Below, piece by piece: positions 8,759-17,562 of a stretch of DNA of 64,000 nt. A program made the translations under genes and the position numbers. The stretch lies in contig JAFVDI010000021.1 of NCBI GenBank assembly GCA_017478485.1, positions 62,001 through 126,000 on the forward strand. Reading direction: 5' to 3'. The DNA is from Clostridiales bacterium (lineage in GTDB: Bacteria; Bacillota; Clostridia; Saccharofermentanales; Saccharofermentanaceae). Position 1 is the stretch's first letter. Each line of letters begins with the position of its first letter. The notes beneath the pieces are model-generated. The model made no database searches, was not told the origin of the DNA, and saw nothing but the letters and a program-made list of their open reading frames with translations.

Positions 8759-9388
8759 ATGGATCAGGTCAAGATCGGAAAGTTCATAGCAGAATGCAGA
8801 AAAGCGAAAGGATTGACCCAGGCTTCCCTTGCTGAAAAGCTCGGCATAACCGACAGGGCAGTATCAAAGTGGGAGACCGGCAAGAGCCTTCCCGATGCTT
8901 CCATCATGCTCGAACTTTGCGGATTATTGGAAATAGACGTAAATGAACTCCTGACCGGGGAACATATCACCATGGAAAACTATAAGAATAAGGCAGAGGC
9001 AAATCTTTTGGAGATGAGCGCAAAGGTTGAGCAGAAAGATAAGCTCCTGCTCAAAGTGGAAAAAATCATGATCGCCGTCGCGATCCCTTTCTATGCCGCA
9101 ATGATAATTATAGGTGCCAACGTCTGCAAAGGCGGTAATATTCTGCTCGGAATTGCCTTGATCGTCATGGCAGTTGCTCTAGTAGCCGTTTTGGCCTGTA
9201 TCGGTCTTCGAATCGAACACGATGCCGGTTACTATGAGTGCCCAAATTGCGGTGAGCGCTATGTGCCGACGATGAAGGCTGTAGTCATGGCACCACACAT
9301 GGGCACTTCCAGAAAAATGGTATGCCCCTACTGCGGTCAGAAGGGATATCACAAGAAGGTTATTTCCAAGAATAAGGGAGAGAATTGA
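8759..9388 (+). CDS. XRE-family regulator with membrane helices and zinc-ribbon tail
   Basis: A 209-residue protein. Residues 1-65 are a helix-turn-helix of the XRE family (GLTQASLAEKLGITDRAVSK). About residues 105-160 hold two hydrophobic segments. The C-terminus is a zinc ribbon with CPNC and CPYC pairs. This layout, a DNA-binding head tethered to the membrane, is common in Clostridia. AGGAGG upstream supports ATG 8759. It is six bases from the YhfC-type protease gene and is probably in the same transcript; the family pairing suggests membrane-stress or peptide sensing, which is inference. Confidence 0.87.
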   Translation: MDQVKIGKFIAECRKAKGLTQASLAEKLGITDRAVSKWETGKSLPDASIMLELCGLLEIDVNELLTGEHITMENYKNKAEANLLEMSAKVEQKDKLLLKVEKIMIAVAIPFYAAMIIIGANVCKGGNILLGIALIVMAVALVAVLACIGLRIEHDAGYYECPNCGERYVPTMKAVVMAPHMGTSRKMVCPYCGQKGYHKKVISKNKGEN

Positions 9389-9394
9389 TCTAAT

Positions 9395-10270
9395 ATGGAA
9401 AGCTTTAACTTTGGTCAAGTAAGCACTTCATCATTTGTGCTGATGGGAATAGGCGCATTTATCGCTATCGTTGTTCCGATCGTAATCGCGATAGTATGGT
9501 GCAGGAAAAAGAAGGAGCCCTTTACGACAGTCCTGATCGGTGCCGCGGCATTCATGCTGTTCGCCGTCATGCTCGAAAAGACCATACAAAACATCTTGAT
9601 CATACCCGGTCAGATGGGACTGCCCGAGACTCCTGTAAGTATGTTTATCAATGCAAGACCTTTCCTGCTCGCATTCCTGTTAGGACTGTTTCCGGGCGTT
9701 TTCGAGGAGACCGGAAGGCTCATTGCATTCAAAACCTTGCTTCGCAGGAGAACCTGGCGTGAGACATCGATATCTTACGGAATCGGTCATGGCGGAGTGG
9801 AGGTCGTGTTCGCTGTAGGAATATCCTTGATCGCATACATCGCGCTGGGCTTCGCTATCAACAGCGGTGAAGCAATAAAGGAGTTTGAAGAAACATTAAA
9901 AGAGATGGATCAGCCCTGGATGATCGAGCAGATGAACAGTCAGATGAAGACGATCACAGGCTTTGATCTGACTTCTCTTTGTACTCTTCTGATCGAGCGC
10001 GTATTTGCCGTGTTATTCCATATCGGAGCTTCGATACTCGTGTTTTATGCCTGCAGGGATAAAAAGAAGTTCTGGTTCTATCCTCTGGCTATCGTTATAC
10101 ATACACTGGTCGACGGTGTTGCCGCGCTGCAGATCGTTCAAGCGGTCGAGATCCCGTCCATTGCAATTGAGATCATATTCATTGCCGTTTCTATCGTTAC
10201 GTTCTTTGGGGCATACTTCCTGCTTTACCGTAACGATGCCCGAAAGCCTGAACTTATTCAGGGGCAATAA
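9395..10270 (+). CDS. YhfC-family intramembrane metalloprotease
   Basis: A 291-residue polytopic membrane protein with about seven hydrophobic segments. The family signature is clear: FPGVFEETGRL, then GHGGVEVVFA, and a late HTLVDG. These Glu and His residues are the expected metal ligands of the YhfC group, which is related to CPBP/PrsW-like intramembrane proteases. No substrate is known. It follows the XRE regulator by six bases, so the two are co-expressed and possibly functionally linked. Confidence 0.85.
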   Translation: MESFNFGQVSTSSFVLMGIGAFIAIVVPIVIAIVWCRKKKEPFTTVLIGAAAFMLFAVMLEKTIQNILIIPGQMGLPETPVSMFINARPFLLAFLLGLFPGVFEETGRLIAFKTLLRRRTWRETSISYGIGHGGVEVVFAVGISLIAYIALGFAINSGEAIKEFEETLKEMDQPWMIEQMNSQMKTITGFDLTSLCTLLIERVFAVLFHIGASILVFYACRDKKKFWFYPLAIVIHTLVDGVAALQIVQAVEIPSIAIEIIFIAVSIVTFFGAYFLLYRNDARKPELIQGQ

Positions 10271-10371
10271 TTTACAAAGTCGTTAAAACATTATCTAAAA
10301 TTCGTCAAAACGGGAGACTAAAATGTAAACATAGTTAGCACCTGCTTAGCAGATCGTACGGACGGATTAAA

Positions 10372-12303
10372 ATGATAAAACGCAGAAAGATCGCTGTATT
10401 TTCTTCAAGTGTATACGAACCTATGGTCCGCACCATGCTCAATGGTATTATCAAGGCTGCCGGAGAGACGGGTGACAAGGTGATCTGTTTCACGAGCTTC
10501 AGTGATTCCTATAGCAGCAAGACATACGATAAATTTCATCTTTACGATGAAGGTGACGTTGTTGCCATAGAGCTCCCCGACCTGAATGATTTTGACGGCA
10601 TCATAAAGGTCGATCAGTCCATGAATGGTCATGCTCACAACTGCCTTATGAAAAGGCTTCAATCAACCGATCTTCCTGTAATCAACGTCGGAAGCAAAGA
10701 GGACGGCCTTATCAATATCCTCAACGATGAAGTGGCATCGTTCAGCGATATCGTAGATCACGTTATCAAGGTTCACGGCTGCAAAGACATCTACCATCTG
10801 GCAGGCATCAAGGGAAAGTATTTCACCGGCGAGAGATTAGAAGCATATAAGCAGACACTTATCAGGAACGGCATTGAATTTGATCCTGAGAAAGTCTATT
10901 ACGGCACTTTATGGAGAAGCTGCGGAGAGGCAGCTCTTGATTATTTCCTCGAGCAGAGCAAGAAGCGCGGCAGGAAATATCCGGAAGCAATAATTTGCGC
11001 AAACGACTATTCCGCAGTGGGACTCGTTGCAGCCTGCAAAGCCAGAGGGATCAGGGTGCCGGGAGATATCATAGTCACGGGATATGACGGAGTTGAGGAA
11101 GCATATCAGGGACTTCCTTCGATAACTACATCCGAACAGCCCTTCTATGAGTCGGGTTATCAGAGTGTTTATGCGCTTCACAGAATCTGGGACGGAGAGA
11201 AGATAAAAGACAATATAAGGATCCACGGTAAGCTCATGTGCATGCAGTCGTGCGGATGCAAGGAACTGTCAACCGATTCGATCGAAGACATAAGAAAGCT
11301 TTTCCAGGCAAGGCTCAACGGCGCATCTTATCTTTCACAGTCAATGATCAATCTTTCGCTTGGTGTGTCAGGCGCTGATACTATCGAGGACTGCTTCCGT
11401 GAGATATCGGAAAATGCAGCGGTCGATACGGGATTTGAAGACATGCTCTTGTGCCTGCCTCACGACTGGAACAAGAAAAGGACCATCGATGAGCATTTCC
11501 ACGAGACCGATGAGGAGATGACAGTAGTTGCCGGCTTTATCAACAGAGAACCTGTTGAAAAGCAGACGTTCAGGAAGAAAGACTTGCTCCCAAAGTCGCT
11601 TATGGATTCTGATAAACCATACTTCATATATCCGATCCATCATCTTCAGTACTACATGGGTTACATGATCGTCTCACCTGAGGACAAGACTTACAACAAA
11701 CTTACGATGCTCGCATGGATAGTCAATCTCGGATGTATGCTCGACAACTGGAGAGTCAGACAGGAATTGAGTTCTGCGGTAAGGCACATGGAAAACCTTT
11801 ATAACAGGGACATGCTGACCAATCTATATAACAGGCGCGGTTTTGAATTGTTCTTCGATGAGCTCTGCAGTGAAGGCATCGAAAAGAAGATACCGGTCGC
11901 TCTGCTGCTCTTTGACATGGATGACTTAAAGCACATCAACGATTACTATGGTCATGCAGAAGGCGACTACAGCCTCTGCGCGATCGCGGAATCAATGAAC
12001 TTTGCGGCTAAGAACGGCGAGATATGCGTAAGGGCCGGCGGTGATGAATTCACCATGATCGCCAAAGGTTATACGGAAGAGATGGCAAATGAGTTCATCT
12101 CAAACATGAGAGAACATCTCACACGCATCAACAAGCGTGACGGAAAACCGTTTGCCGTTGATTTCAGTGCGGGCTACTGCATAATGGTCCCTGAAGCTGG
12201 AATGGGCAGCATTACGGAGATCTCAGAGAAGTATCTGAAAGCTGCGGACGAGAAGATGTATGAAGAGAAAAAGAGGCATAAGGCGGGAAGAGGCCGGGTC
12301 TGA
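10372..12303 (+). CDS. Cytosolic diguanylate cyclase with LacI-type ligand-binding domain
   Basis: A 643-residue soluble protein. Residues 1-290 resemble the sugar-binding domain of LacI regulators without the DNA-binding head (EAIICANDYSAVGLVAAC, VPGDIIVTGYDGVEEAYQGL). About 300-470 is a linker sensor region. The last 170 residues are a GGDEF domain with intact RAGGDEFTM; the usual RxxD inhibitory site before it is absent (KNGE). It should make c-di-GMP in response to an intracellular ligand. No signal peptide or transmembrane helix is present. A paralogue with the same architecture is at 31918-33753. A GGACGGA sequence lies eight bases or fewer before ATG 10372. Confidence 0.87.
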   Translation: MIKRRKIAVFSSSVYEPMVRTMLNGIIKAAGETGDKVICFTSFSDSYSSKTYDKFHLYDEGDVVAIELPDLNDFDGIIKVDQSMNGHAHNCLMKRLQSTDLPVINVGSKEDGLINILNDEVASFSDIVDHVIKVHGCKDIYHLAGIKGKYFTGERLEAYKQTLIRNGIEFDPEKVYYGTLWRSCGEAALDYFLEQSKKRGRKYPEAIICANDYSAVGLVAACKARGIRVPGDIIVTGYDGVEEAYQGLPSITTSEQPFYESGYQSVYALHRIWDGEKIKDNIRIHGKLMCMQSCGCKELSTDSIEDIRKLFQARLNGASYLSQSMINLSLGVSGADTIEDCFREISENAAVDTGFEDMLLCLPHDWNKKRTIDEHFHETDEEMTVVAGFINREPVEKQTFRKKDLLPKSLMDSDKPYFIYPIHHLQYYMGYMIVSPEDKTYNKLTMLAWIVNLGCMLDNWRVRQELSSAVRHMENLYNRDMLTNLYNRRGFELFFDELCSEGIEKKIPVALLLFDMDDLKHINDYYGHAEGDYSLCAIAESMNFAAKNGEICVRAGGDEFTMIAKGYTEEMANEFISNMREHLTRINKRDGKPFAVDFSAGYCIMVPEAGMGSITEISEKYLKAADEKMYEEKKRHKAGRGRV

Positions 12304-12325
12304 CATAGTACAAACTAAAAACGCG

Positions 12326-12331
12326 TATAAT
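12326..12331 (+). promoter_or_regulatory. Candidate -10 hexamer TATAAT
   Basis: A consensus TATAAT upstream of the small gene at 12366. A TGACAT sequence nearby at 12301 is a possible -35, but the spacing of 19 bases is long. Confidence 0.5.
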
Positions 12332-12365
12332 GTTTCAGGTAAAACAGTGTAAGAGGGGTTGTCAG

Positions 12366-12677
12366 ATGCAGTTCAAAGAAGGTCTTTGCTGGAAAGCATG
12401 TTATGACGAAGAAAGAGACATCTATACGGCTGAACGCAGCTGGAGAGGTTTTTATCAGCTTTGCCAGATCGATAAAGAAACCTATGACAGGCTTGATGAT
12501 GCGCTTACCGGTGATGACAGTCCCGATGCGCTGATAAGCAAGGGACGTCTGCTTTTCGAAGCTGGTGGTGAGGATATTGAATCCGCTTACTGTATTATCC
12601 GCGATGAGAAATACAATGAACTGGCACCGTGGTCACGCGCCAAGGCCAGATATGAGAGAAGATACGGCAAGGATTAA
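12366..12677 (+). CDS. Small uncharacterised cytosolic protein
   Basis: A 103-residue acidic protein with no signal peptide or membrane segment. It carries CWKACYDEERDIYTAERSWRGFYQLCQI at its start, written here as two parts: a Cys/Trp-rich opening and a strand-rich segment ending in YQLC. The C-terminal half is helical and charged. I know no function. ATG 12366 has AAGAGGGG upstream. Its own TATAAT promoter suggests independent expression. Confidence 0.65.
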   Translation: MQFKEGLCWKACYDEERDIYTAERSWRGFYQLCQIDKETYDRLDDALTGDDSPDALISKGRLLFEAGGEDIESAYCIIRDEKYNELAPWSRAKARYERRYGKD

Positions 12678-12752
12678 CTGCCGCCATCTCCAGCACTTAT
12701 GAGACCGTTAAGCTTCCTGTAGTGAGCGGAACCGCGTGACATTTGGATTGCT

Positions 12753-13814
12753 TTAAGTAAACTTTTCAGCAAATCTCTCAGGGTCGATCTGATACATCTC
12801 ATTGCCTAATCTGTCGCTTATCTCGATCAGCATGCGTTCATATGTGCACTGCAAAGGCGATACCTGATTCTCATTGCCGGTATTCATCCTGTTTGCGCAT
12901 CCGCATGAATTGGTGCAGCGCTTTACCAGATCGCATCCCTTGCATGTCTCCGGAGTCGAAGACTTTTTGGCAAGTTCTGCAACCTTTTTATTGTCGATGC
13001 CGTCAAATACATTGCCTAAAAGATAGTCTTTATCTCCGATAAATGAGGTGCAGGGATAAAGCTCTCCTGAAGGCGTGACAGGGAGCTGTCTTACTCCAAG
13101 ATGGCAGCGCTCAGCCGTGTTATTGCCTCTTATGCAGTCGCTTATCTTTGAGTCTAAGGCGGACATATAGAACCTGTCTTTTTTGATGAAGAGTTCCTTA
13201 AGATATGATGCAGTAAGATCAAGCTGCTCTCTTAACAGATCGAGATCGCTGTCGGTCCAGTTTACTTTATGACCGTATGCGATGACGAAAGATACGTGCT
13301 TAAATCCGAGTTCGTGAAGATACCTGACTGATTCTGCGTAAAAGGGAACAGCCTGAGGCGCGATCGTGGCAAGCGCGGATGCTTCAGGCATATATTTAAG
13401 AAGAAGTTTTGCTTTTTCTTCAACAACAGATGAAGTGGGCTTTCCGTTTGCAAAGATCCTGCAGACGTCCTGTGCCTTGCCGTCAAAGGACATGCCTATT
13501 CCGAGATGAGCCTTAACCGCACGCTCAAGGAATTCCTCATCGAGAAGAGTACCGTTCGTGGTCATCTTGCAGTCGAACCTTATTCCTGTCTCGGCCGCTT
13601 TCTTTTCACAATAGTCCAGGGCTTTGTATATGAGGTCCTTCTTGAGCAGAGGTTCGCCGCCGAAAAAGCAGAGGCCCGCGCGCGTTCCTTTCGAGAACGC
13701 AAGATCGCAGGCTTTATAGAGCACCTCTTCGCTCATGTCTTTGGGGCATTTCTCGCGGATGCAGTAGCTGCAGTCCATGTTGCAATTATCTGTAAGGTGA
13801 AGTGTAAGGTTCAT
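12753..13814 (-). CDS. Radical SAM/SPASM-domain protein, possible peptide maturase
   Basis: A 353-residue soluble enzyme. The radical SAM cluster motif CNMDCSYC is at the N-terminus, followed by the SAM-binding FFGGEPLL and a TTNGTLL strand. The C-terminal SPASM region has many cysteines (PCTSFIG; CKGCDLVKRCTNSCGC; QCTYE) able to hold two more 4Fe-4S clusters. Relatives include anaerobic sulfatase maturases and enzymes that crosslink ribosomal peptides. Ten bases upstream is an 85-codon lipoprotein-like gene with a strong ribosome site, so the enzyme may modify that peptide. A sulfatase-maturase role is less likely because no Cys/Ser-type sulfatase motif is seen nearby. Confidence 0.85.
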   Translation of the reverse strand: MNLTLHLTDNCNMDCSYCIREKCPKDMSEEVLYKACDLAFSKGTRAGLCFFGGEPLLKKDLIYKALDYCEKKAAETGIRFDCKMTTNGTLLDEEFLERAVKAHLGIGMSFDGKAQDVCRIFANGKPTSSVVEEKAKLLLKYMPEASALATIAPQAVPFYAESVRYLHELGFKHVSFVIAYGHKVNWTDSDLDLLREQLDLTASYLKELFIKKDRFYMSALDSKISDCIRGNNTAERCHLGVRQLPVTPSGELYPCTSFIGDKDYLLGNVFDGIDNKKVAELAKKSSTPETCKGCDLVKRCTNSCGCANRMNTGNENQVSPLQCTYERMLIEISDRLGNEMYQIDPERFAEKFT

Positions 13815-13823
13815 AATCTGTCG

Positions 13824-14081
13824 TCAGTCAACATTATTCGAAACTATTCCGTCCGTGATCAAGGGCTTTTCAGTTTCTGTTGCAGTTTCTTCAGGCGCCA
13901 CAGCCACGTCGCCGGCTAATGCAACTTCAGTCGTCTCGGTGGGGCGGACATCCATTCCGCCCGCATAGTCGGGACCTTTGCCGGGGTCTGTGCATCCGGA
14001 TACTGATGCCGCCATGATGACTGTTGCAAGTCCTATCGCATAGAGCGGTTTTCTATAGTTTTTAGCCTGTGTTATCTTCAT
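13824..14081 (-). CDS. Small lipopeptide-like protein, possible RiPP precursor
   Basis: An 85-residue protein. It has a lipoprotein-like signal (hydrophobic 14-27, lipobox VSGC with Cys30), then a short acidic Gly/Thr/Glu/Val-rich tail with GGMDVRP, LAGDVAVAPEE and ITDGIVSNNVD. It has no recognisable enzymatic domain. The start has a strong AAGGAG site. Its only operon partner is the radical SAM/SPASM enzyme ten bases downstream, an arrangement typical of precursor plus maturase. It may equally be an ordinary small lipoprotein; no core-peptide motif is proven. Confidence 0.7.
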   Translation of the reverse strand: MKITQAKNYRKPLYAIGLATVIMAASVSGCTDPGKGPDYAGGMDVRPTETTEVALAGDVAVAPEETATETEKPLITDGIVSNNVD

Positions 14082-14257
14082 AGTCTTGATCTCCTTTTTT
14101 GTGCCTTCAACCTATATACAGATAAAAGGAGAAAAATGTTGCAGTGTCTTTTGAAAAACTGAAATATGATAAAAATTTTCTTTATCTAATAATAAAGCAA
14201 TTTAATAGATGTTAAAATTAGTACATTATAAATTTTTCTTGAGAGGAGAATCCGACC

Positions 14258-15436
14258 ATGTTCGATTTCAAGTACTATACTCCCACAAAAGTCATTTTCG
14301 GAAAGAATACAGAGAGCAAGGTAGCTGACCTTATCAAGGAGTTCGGCGGGACCAAGGTGCTGGTACATTACGGCGGCGGAAGCGTCGTCCGTTCGGGTCT
14401 TCTCAAGCGCGTTACGGATACACTCGATGCAGCGGGCATAAACTATGTCGTTCTGGGCGGAGCGGTTCCCAATCCCCATCTCGGACTTGTTTATGAAGGT
14501 ATTGAGCTCTGCAAAAAAGAAAAAGTTGATTTCCTCCTGGCCGTAGGCGGCGGAAGCGCTATCGATTCTGCGAAAGCCATCGGTTACGGTGTTGCAAACG
14601 AAGGTGATGTCTGGGATTACTACGATTATAAGCGTCAGGTAAACGGCTGTCTTCCTCTGGGCGTAATCCTTACGATCGCCGCAACCGGAAGCGAGATGAG
14701 CGATTCTTCAGTCATCACCAAGGAGGAAGGCCTTGTTAAGCGCGGATACAGCAGCGATTACGGCCGTCCGAGATTTGCGATCATGAACCCCGAGCTTACG
14801 ATGACACTGCCTGATTATCAGACGGCATGCGGATGCACAGACATCATGATGCATACGATGGAAAGATATTTCACGAACGGCGGCAACATGGAGATCACGG
14901 ATGCTCTTGCTGAAGGACTCCTGCGTACAGTAAAGAAGAATGCAATCATCCTGAGAGATGACCCCAAGAACTACGATGCAAGAGCAGAAGTCATGTGGGC
15001 GGGAAGCCTTGCGCATAACGGCCTTACAGGCTGCGGCAATGACGGCGGCGACTGGATGACGCACAAGCTCGAGCACGAACTCGGAGGCCTCTACGATGTT
15101 GCACACGGTGCAGGTCTTGCCGCTATCTGGGGATCATGGGCACGTTATGTATATAAGAACTGTCTGCCGAGATTCAAGAAGTTTGCTATAAACGTCATGG
15201 ACGTCAAAGATGAAGGCACGGATGAGCAGATCGCTCTCAAGGGCATTGAGGCGATGGAGGACTTCTACAGAAGCATCAAGATGCCTACGAACCTGCGTGA
15301 ACTCGGTGTCAATGCAACCGAGGAAGATCTTGTTACCATGGCGCACAAGTGCGCTGTAGGTGTCGGCGGAGAGATGGGTTCGGCAAGGATCCTCAATGAG
15401 CAGGACATGCTTGAGATTTTCCGCATGAGCATGTAA
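14258..15436 (+). CDS. Iron-containing alcohol dehydrogenase (butanol dehydrogenase type)
   Basis: A 392-residue NAD(P)-dependent dehydrogenase of family III, similar in length to YqhD/BdhA. The nucleotide motif is GGGSAIDSAKAIGYG. The metal ligands lie in the conserved stretches CTDIMMHTMERYF and THKLEHELGG...DVAHGAGLA. It reduces aldehydes to alcohols, probably to recycle NAD(P)H in fermentation. ATG 14258 follows GAGAGGAG. It heads a three-gene run with the Gfo/Idh oxidoreductase and a flavoprotein. Confidence 0.93.
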   Translation: MFDFKYYTPTKVIFGKNTESKVADLIKEFGGTKVLVHYGGGSVVRSGLLKRVTDTLDAAGINYVVLGGAVPNPHLGLVYEGIELCKKEKVDFLLAVGGGSAIDSAKAIGYGVANEGDVWDYYDYKRQVNGCLPLGVILTIAATGSEMSDSSVITKEEGLVKRGYSSDYGRPRFAIMNPELTMTLPDYQTACGCTDIMMHTMERYFTNGGNMEITDALAEGLLRTVKKNAIILRDDPKNYDARAEVMWAGSLAHNGLTGCGNDGGDWMTHKLEHELGGLYDVAHGAGLAAIWGSWARYVYKNCLPRFKKFAINVMDVKDEGTDEQIALKGIEAMEDFYRSIKMPTNLRELGVNATEEDLVTMAHKCAVGVGGEMGSARILNEQDMLEIFRMSM

Positions 15437-15451
15437 GAGGAGGTGTTTGAT

Positions 15452-16423
15452 ATGTCAGTAAAATGGGGCGTTTTAGGCACAGCTAATATTGCTAAGGGAT
15501 GTACTATCCCCGGCATGAAGGATGCTATCAACTGTGAGCTTTATGCCATAGCTGGAAGAAACGAAGCGAAGGTCGCTGAGTATAAGGAAGCATTCGGCTT
15601 TGAGAAAAGCTACGTCGGCTACGAAAAGCTTCTTGAAGATCCGGAAGTTCAGGCAGTATATATCCCGCTTCCGAACCATCTTCATAAAGAGTGGGTCATC
15701 AAGGCTCTGAATGCAGGGAAGCACGTTCTTTGCGAGAAGCCTCTGGCCCTTAATGCTGAAGATGCAAAAGAGATGTTTGAAGTTGCGAAAGAGAACAACG
15801 TCATCCTCATGGAAGCGTATGCATACCTTCATACGAATTACATTTCATCTCTCAAGAGCGATCTTGAAAGCGGCGTCATAGGCGACGTTGATTTCATCGA
15901 GACTGCTTTCTACACGCAGGGTTATATCGAAGACATCAGGATCCACAAGAGCATGGGCGGCGGAGCGATCTATGATCTCGGCTGCTATTGCACTACGATG
16001 ATCCTTTCGCTGATCGATTCGGAGATCGATTACGTAAAGGCAAGTGCTGAGTTTAATGATGAAGGTGCGGATCTCATGGCATCGGTCATCCTGAAGTTCA
16101 AGAACGGCGTGAGAGCGGCGTTCAATGTCGGTATGGTATTCGATCCGGGTAATAACGGCAGACTGGACCGTCTTTATATTCACGGCACAAAGGGAACCAT
16201 AGTTTCTGATGTCGAGTATAACCAGTCAGGCAGGCTCACATATACGATAAAGACTGGTACGAAAGAATATAATCCTACGGTCAATGCAGTGCAGAATTAC
16301 ATGCTCGAAATAGAGCAGCTCGGAAGATGCATCGAGATCGGTGAAGAACAGCATATCAAGCCTGAGTTTTCCATCAGGAATGCAGAACTTCTTGACATGA
16401 TATTAAAGCAGATAGGATACTGA
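15452..16423 (+). CDS. Gfo/Idh/MocA family oxidoreductase
   Basis: A 323-residue NAD(P)-dependent sugar or polyol dehydrogenase. The N-terminal Rossmann domain starts with KWGVLGTANIAKGCTIPGM, and the family's active-site Lys is in CEKPLAL. The C-terminal half is the (beta/alpha) substrate domain containing DLGCYC. ATG 15452 has GAGGAGG nine bases upstream; the GTG at 15443 overlaps that site and is unlikely. It lies 15 bases after the alcohol dehydrogenase gene. The specific substrate cannot be read from sequence. Confidence 0.9.
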   Translation: MSVKWGVLGTANIAKGCTIPGMKDAINCELYAIAGRNEAKVAEYKEAFGFEKSYVGYEKLLEDPEVQAVYIPLPNHLHKEWVIKALNAGKHVLCEKPLALNAEDAKEMFEVAKENNVILMEAYAYLHTNYISSLKSDLESGVIGDVDFIETAFYTQGYIEDIRIHKSMGGGAIYDLGCYCTTMILSLIDSEIDYVKASAEFNDEGADLMASVILKFKNGVRAAFNVGMVFDPGNNGRLDRLYIHGTKGTIVSDVEYNQSGRLTYTIKTGTKEYNPTVNAVQNYMLEIEQLGRCIEIGEEQHIKPEFSIRNAELLDMILKQIGY

Positions 16424-16430
16424 GGTGACC

Positions 16431-17057
16431 ATGGAAAAAAGATTCAAAGTATTAATGCTCAACGGAAGCCCCAGGGAGAACGGAAATATCTCGGTTGCTT
16501 TCCGTGAGATGGAAAAGATCTTCTATGAATTGAATGTTGAATACGAAGAGGTCCGTCTCGGTAAGAAAAACATCAGAGGATGCATTGCCTGCGGTTCATG
16601 CGGAAATACGGGCAAGTGTGTCTTTAACGATGAGGTGAACGAGATCGCCGCCAAGTTTGAGAAGGCGGACGGCATCGTTGCAGGTTCACCGGTTTACTAC
16701 GGCTGCGCAAACGGTACACTAGTGTCTGCGCTTCAGAGACTTTTTTACAGTTCGCATTTCGACAAGAGTTTTAAAGTCGGGGCCAGCGTTGTCTGCGCAA
16801 GGCGTTCCGGCTGCACTGCCACTTTTGACGAACTCAACAAGTTCTTCACGATAGCAAACATGCCTGTTGCGACGAGCCAGTACTGGAACAACATCCACGG
16901 AGGCGCTCCGGGCGAGGCTGACTCTGACGAAGAAGGCAAACAGACGATGCGTGTTCTTGCAAGGAACATGGTATTCCTTATGGAGAGTATTGCTCTCGGC
17001 AGGGAGAAGATCGGATTACCCGAGACCGAAGAACATGTCTGGACAAACTTCATTTAA
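16431..17057 (+). CDS. Flavodoxin-like NADPH-dependent FMN reductase with Fe-S-like cysteines
   Basis: A 208-residue flavoprotein of the NADPH-dependent FMN reductase family. MLNGSPRENGNISVAF is the FMN phosphate loop, and GSPVYYG the second flavin loop. A cysteine cluster (GCIACGSCGNTGKC) matches iron-sulfur flavoproteins such as Isf, where it binds a 4Fe-4S cluster. ATG 16431 has GAGGTG upstream and follows the oxidoreductase gene by seven bases. It probably passes electrons between low-potential carriers or reduces quinone-like molecules. Confidence 0.85.
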   Translation: MEKRFKVLMLNGSPRENGNISVAFREMEKIFYELNVEYEEVRLGKKNIRGCIACGSCGNTGKCVFNDEVNEIAAKFEKADGIVAGSPVYYGCANGTLVSALQRLFYSSHFDKSFKVGASVVCARRSGCTATFDELNKFFTIANMPVATSQYWNNIHGGAPGEADSDEEGKQTMRVLARNMVFLMESIALGREKIGLPETEEHVWTNFI

Positions 17058-17124
17058 ACAATGGAGAAAGACACTAAAAAAGTTATAATTAAAACAGATT
17101 AAAACTCTGTACCGGAGGTTAAAA

Positions 17125-17535
17125 ATGGCAGACGACAAACTCGATATTTCTTCCATCTTTGGAGATACTTTTAAGCAGATCTCTGACGCTTTGTCAGGCG
17201 AGACTCAGAAAAAGAAGACAACTGCGAAGAAGACTTCTTCCAGCAAAACAAATTCCGCTCTTACGAGTGCCGGATTGAAAGCCGCAAATGCAGGAAAGAC
17301 TGCCTCAAAGAAGGCTTCTACAGCAAAGAAGACAACGGCTAAGAAGACTACTGCCGCGAAGAAAACGACTTCATCTTCCAAAAAGAGCGGCACCATCATG
17401 CTCGAGATCAACGGCAGACAGATCGATTTCAAGACGATCGAGGCAAAAGCTGCTAAGCTTGGCGGCAATTGCTATGTTGTCGTAAACGAGAAGAAGATCT
17501 ATAACGAAGACGGCAAGTCGGTAAGTCTATACTGA
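17125..17535 (+). CDS. DUF6465 family protein with histone-like Lys/Ala linker
   Basis: A 136-residue protein. An acidic N-terminus (DISSIFGDTFKQISDAL) is followed by a Lys/Ala/Thr/Ser repeat region (about 35-90, many KKTT and AKK units) like histone H1 tails. The C-terminal 45 residues form a small domain (LEINGRQIDFKTIEAKAAK...NCYVVVNEKKIYNEDGK) typical of DUF6465. Lys-rich tails suggest nucleic-acid or polyanion binding, but this is inference. A TATAAT at 17084-17089 and CGGAGG at 17113 mark its own expression. Confidence 0.82.
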   Translation: MADDKLDISSIFGDTFKQISDALSGETQKKKTTAKKTSSSKTNSALTSAGLKAANAGKTASKKASTAKKTTAKKTTAAKKTTSSSKKSGTIMLEINGRQIDFKTIEAKAAKLGGNCYVVVNEKKIYNEDGKSVSLY

Positions 17536-17562
17536 TCCTTTGTTACCGGAACAGCAAATGAG

